Below are positions 60,768-64,000 of a stretch of DNA of 64,000 nucleotides, piece after piece. Made by a program: the position numbers and the translations under genes. This DNA is from Eupeodes corollae (taxonomy: Eukaryota; Arthropoda; Insecta; Diptera; Syrphidae). Below the pieces are notes generated by a model. The model did no database searches, was not told where the DNA came from, and saw only the letters and a list, made by a program, of their open reading frames with translations. Position 1 is the stretch's first letter; the number at the start of each line of letters is the position of its first letter. The DNA is taken from NCBI RefSeq assembly GCF_945859685.1, contig NC_079149.1:19627118-19691117 (forward strand). The letters run 5' to 3'.

Positions 60768-61655
60768 TTGAAAACCATAAGTAACCTTTGAGCTTCAGAG
60801 ATTTGTTAATTTGCAATACCATCTGGTGTACCCTCTTTACCCCTTTAACCTAAAATAATGCTCCTTGTAATCTCCAGACCTTCCTTGAAATCTCCCGACC
60901 TTCCTTGGAATCTCCAGACCTTCCTTTTAATTTCCAGACCACCCTTGGAATCTCCCCCTTCATTTTTCAAGAACGCCCTTGATTTTCCAGACCTCTAATT
61001 TTATTTTTGAAAACCATAACCAACCAAAATACTCATGAGCTACAGAGATTGGTTAATTCGACGTACTAAACGAATGTTAAATTCTACACTACAATATTCA
61101 GACCACCCTTGGAAACTCCCTTGTTTTTTAGGACCTCCCTTAGCATCTACAGACCTTCTTTGGAATCTCCAGACATGCCCTGTTTTTCAATACTTCCAAT
61201 GGGATTTCTAGACTTGCCTTAAAATAACTAATTTTCCCTTAATTTTTAAGAACATCTCTTGAATTTTAAAGCCTCCCTTTATATATCCATACCTCCCTTG
61301 ATATCTCCAGACCATCATTGAAATTTTAAAACCTCTCTTGATTTTTTTATTTTTTTTTTTAATTTCAAGAAAGATCTTCAAATATAAACCTCCCTTGATG
61401 TTCAGGACTTTACTTGGAATTTCTAGACCTCCGTTGTTGTTTTAAGAATCTCCTTAATTTTCAAAAGCTCCCTTAATTTTTCAATACCTTCGTTTATTTT
61501 TCAAGATCTCCCTTAATTTTTTAGGATCTCCCTTGGAATTTTAAGAGTTCCTTTGGAATCTCAGGATCTCTTTTAAAACCTTAAGGCTTCCTTTGAATTT
61601 CAAGAACTGCCTTGGAATCTCCAGGCCTCCCTTGATTTTTTAGTACCTCACTTGA
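60768..61655. repeat. Degenerate ~20-bp minisatellite
   Basis: Units resembling CTCCAGACCTCCCTTGGAAT recur across the region with heavy divergence; the cleanest run is 60860-60945. Two stretches near 60768-60820 and 61005-61060 both read GAAAACCATAA, then GAGCT-CAGAGATT-GTTAATT, showing that flanking sequence was duplicated with part of the array. No coding frame is kept. Confidence 0.8.
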
Positions 61656-63020
61656 AACACAAAGTTAAATAAATAAAAAAAACATAGTCAAGGTTACTTG
61701 GTTTGTGCGTCAAACGACAACTATCCAACTTTGCTCTAGAAGCTCACATTTTTTTTAACGGCTGTGAGGTATCATAAAAACCTTATTAGGGTGTCATTCA
61801 TTAAGCTTCGAATTTAATATAAATATTCAACAAAATATTGAACAATAACCATTCACATAAATCAAGCATAAATCAATAGAAAAATAGTTTCCTTCGAATT
61901 CCATAAATCAGGACCAATTGAATTATTGTCCTTTTTATTTCAAAATTCTTTTCTAAACCTACATAAATAAGGTTATACTTATAAACCTATTTGTCAAAGC
62001 ATCGAATCACAAACAACAATATTAGAAAACCTACACCGGAAAATCATTTTTCTCAATAAATCGTCTTGAATAAATAAATAAGCAAACAATACAAAAAAAT
62101 TAAGGAAATAAAGAATGCCTGGATGAACCCATTTAAGTACAGAGACTTTAGGAAAGTCATTGATAAGAAATAAATGTATCCTCAGGAAAATATTTCCTTT
62201 AGTTTTTGTATGTATGTGCAAACTTATGTGTGTATGTACCTACCTCGTACTTAAGAATTTAAAATTATCCTGCAACAAGGACGATGACTAACCCGTCCCG
62301 TACTTCTTGTCTTTATTTACAAAACCTTGACAAAGCCAAACAACAATGATGCGGATGCCCATTAAAGACAAATAAGACCGACATACAAAGGTCTATAAAA
62401 GCTAGGCAAGGAGAAAATAAAAGACTTGAGACGCAAAAGAAGAACAGAACCACAATCAAAGCCAAAAGATTCTCATGGTCAATTAAATAATAGACTTTTT
62501 TCTGTTGTTGTAGTACCAACATTTTCTTTTTTGATTACTTTTGTTTTAAATTCTCAAGAACTTTTAATTACATCAGAAATTGAGAGACAAAGAAAAAACA
62601 ATAAAAAAGAGAATAATAAATGTTTTGGTAAATATTCGCACATCCATTATCATTATTATTCAACGTAATAAATTTAACAAGAGTCTAAAGTCAACAATAA
62701 ATATATGCGGCCCTTTGTGTAACCCCCGAACCGAAGTTCCAAAATCTCGGTAGGAAGTACAAAGTCAAATTAAATAAATAATATACTTAACTTTATTTGA
62801 CCCTTGTTTAAGGAACAATCTTTATAAATGATAGAAAAGAAAAATAAGTCTTAAATGGATCTTTGCTTAAGTAAAGTATTTTGACGAGGGTCATTCAGTA
62901 TTTAAACAAAAATGTCTTAAAGAGTTTTTTGATGCCTAAAAATTTAAGTGATACCGTGTAACAGGGCTAAAACTAAGGATTTCATTATAGACGTGTAGAT
63001 TCGTTAATATCGTCGTTTGA
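61656..63020. other. AT-rich non-coding stretch
   Basis: About 1.4 kb before the last RTE-like copy. Nothing recognised. Confidence 0.45.
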
Positions 63021-64000
63021 GTTTTATTCTTTTAACCAGGTCAGTGTCACTGTACAGCCCATAAAGTTCGTCGTTGTCTCCACTTCTGTCTACAATCAAT
63101 CTATGCAGATGGGACCAAAAATCATCCGAAGAATTTTTCTCTCAAAGCATTCCAGGCCTCAGCGCCAAAAATGAGAACCGGGATGATGAGTATCTTATAG
63201 ATGATGACTTTAGATCCTCGAGTGAAGACTTTACTATTTAATTGCCTTCTCAGTCAAAAGAAGGAGCTATTGGCAAGAGTTATTTTTCGTTTTATTTAGG
63301 TGCTGGTGTCGTTGTGTTGTCTGAGTTTATAGCGGTGCACAGGTAGACAATGTCTTCAACTACCTCAAAGTTATAGCTGTCCATGGTGACGTTTTGTCCA
63401 AGACGTCGTCTTTCAATGACTTTTTTTTTATGACAGCATATACTTGGTCTTGTCTTATTGAACACTAAACCCATCTTCTCCGCTTCAGACGCAATGCTAA
63501 AAACGCTCCACTGACATCACGCTTAGGTCTTCCAATTATGTCAATATCATCGGTGGCGTATTCGAGTAATTGGATGGACTTTTCGAAAATTGTGCATCTA
63601 TTGTTCAGGGTTGAGTTTTGCACAATTCTTTCCAGAATGATGTTGAAGACGTCGCATGACAGTGTATCGCCTTGTCTAAAACCTTTTGTGACATCAAACG
63701 CATTGGTTAGATCTTTTCCGACCTTGATAGAGCAGTGTTTGCAAGTTTGAAAAGGGTGACATAGACAATAGACATATCCTTGTAAAGCTTTTCCGTACAG
63801 ATTGTCGATAGACAGATGGTGGGAATCGATTTGAAACTCCTGTGAGTTTTTCCAAGATCTTGTGTAATATACAAATTTGGGCAATAGTGGACTTTCTTGG
63901 TCTGAAGCCACAATGATATGGACCTATCAGGTTGTGGACGAACGACTTCAGACTTTCACATAATACACCAGTAATGATTTTATACGCGATGCCCATGAGA
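63021..64000 (-). mobile_element. RTE-like non-LTR retrotransposon, third copy, cut by window edge
   Basis: Minus-strand frames match the 4165-5738 family: 63996-63694 begins IAYKIITGVL and runs through L-I-G-P-Y-H-C-G-F-R-P; 63911-63465 holds CSIKVGKDLTNAFDV, K-G-F-R-Q-G-D, and Y-A-T-D-D-I-D-I-I-G, where one residue is inserted in the YADD block. Frame 63474-63292 gives ERRRLGQNVT followed by NFEVVEDIVYL. The 3' part coding for the GHVERM to HPRL end is absent; similarity stops near 63021. The 5' part lies beyond 64000. Confidence 0.75.

Noticed and set aside
1..64000. CRISPR arrays, bacterial operons, ribosome binding sites
   Set aside because: No spaced identical repeats or operon layout; the content is eukaryotic transposon DNA.

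Overview
This window looks like AT-rich nuclear DNA from an insect, probably a fly (Diptera; the order is inferred). There are no bacterial-style operons. Almost every recognisable coding trace is a decayed transposable element, and the few host-like signals are candidate exon borders. No complete host protein gene could be identified, so the window is best read as intergenic or long-intron DNA filled with relics.

Layout. 1-75 is the end of a dispersed repeat ('family Z'). 3141-3385 is a tRNA-derived SINE and 3735-3880 a mariner fragment. 3986-6520 is an R1/I-group non-LTR relic split by a nested RTE-like retrotransposon (4165-5738) with a perfect 13-bp target duplication. 6746-7297 and 7574-7817 are short mariner elements. 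9940-12674 and 12853-14300 are two Helitrons. 14680-15135 is a third type of non-LTR relic. 16179-17105 holds splice-site-bounded sequence that may be 5' exons of a host gene. 18850-20451 is a hAT element with TIRs and an 8-bp TSD. 21635-23065 and 26383-27372 are the two longest copies of family Z, in opposite orientation. 27431-28618 is an unclassified TIR element. 31345-31829 is a perfect (AACTTA)n array. 34130-35690 is a second R1/I-group relic split by a SINE. 36205-37840 is a Transib-type (RAG1-related) transposase relic. 40333-43090 is a second copy of the RTE-like family, also split by a SINE. 45524-46186 is a hAT-like non-autonomous element. 46870-47360 is another reverse transcriptase relic. 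47812-49442 is a broken family Z copy. 52090-52620 is a PIF/Harbinger relic and 53542-55210 a second RTE-type element. 57388-59665 is a nest of TIR/foldback MITEs. 60768-61655 is a degenerate 20-bp minisatellite. 63021-64000 is a third copy of the first RTE-like family, cut by the window edge.

The elements do not form a pathway. Their relations are parasitic and nested: RTE into R1, SINE into R1, SINE into RTE, MITE into MITE. Each nesting gives a relative age. The most interesting items are the Transib relic, which keeps recognisable D, D and E positions; family Z with its internal tandem units and terminal hairpin; the unclassified TIR element; the foldback MITE cluster; and the candidate host exon around 17 kb. 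All names rest on reading motifs by eye, with no database search.
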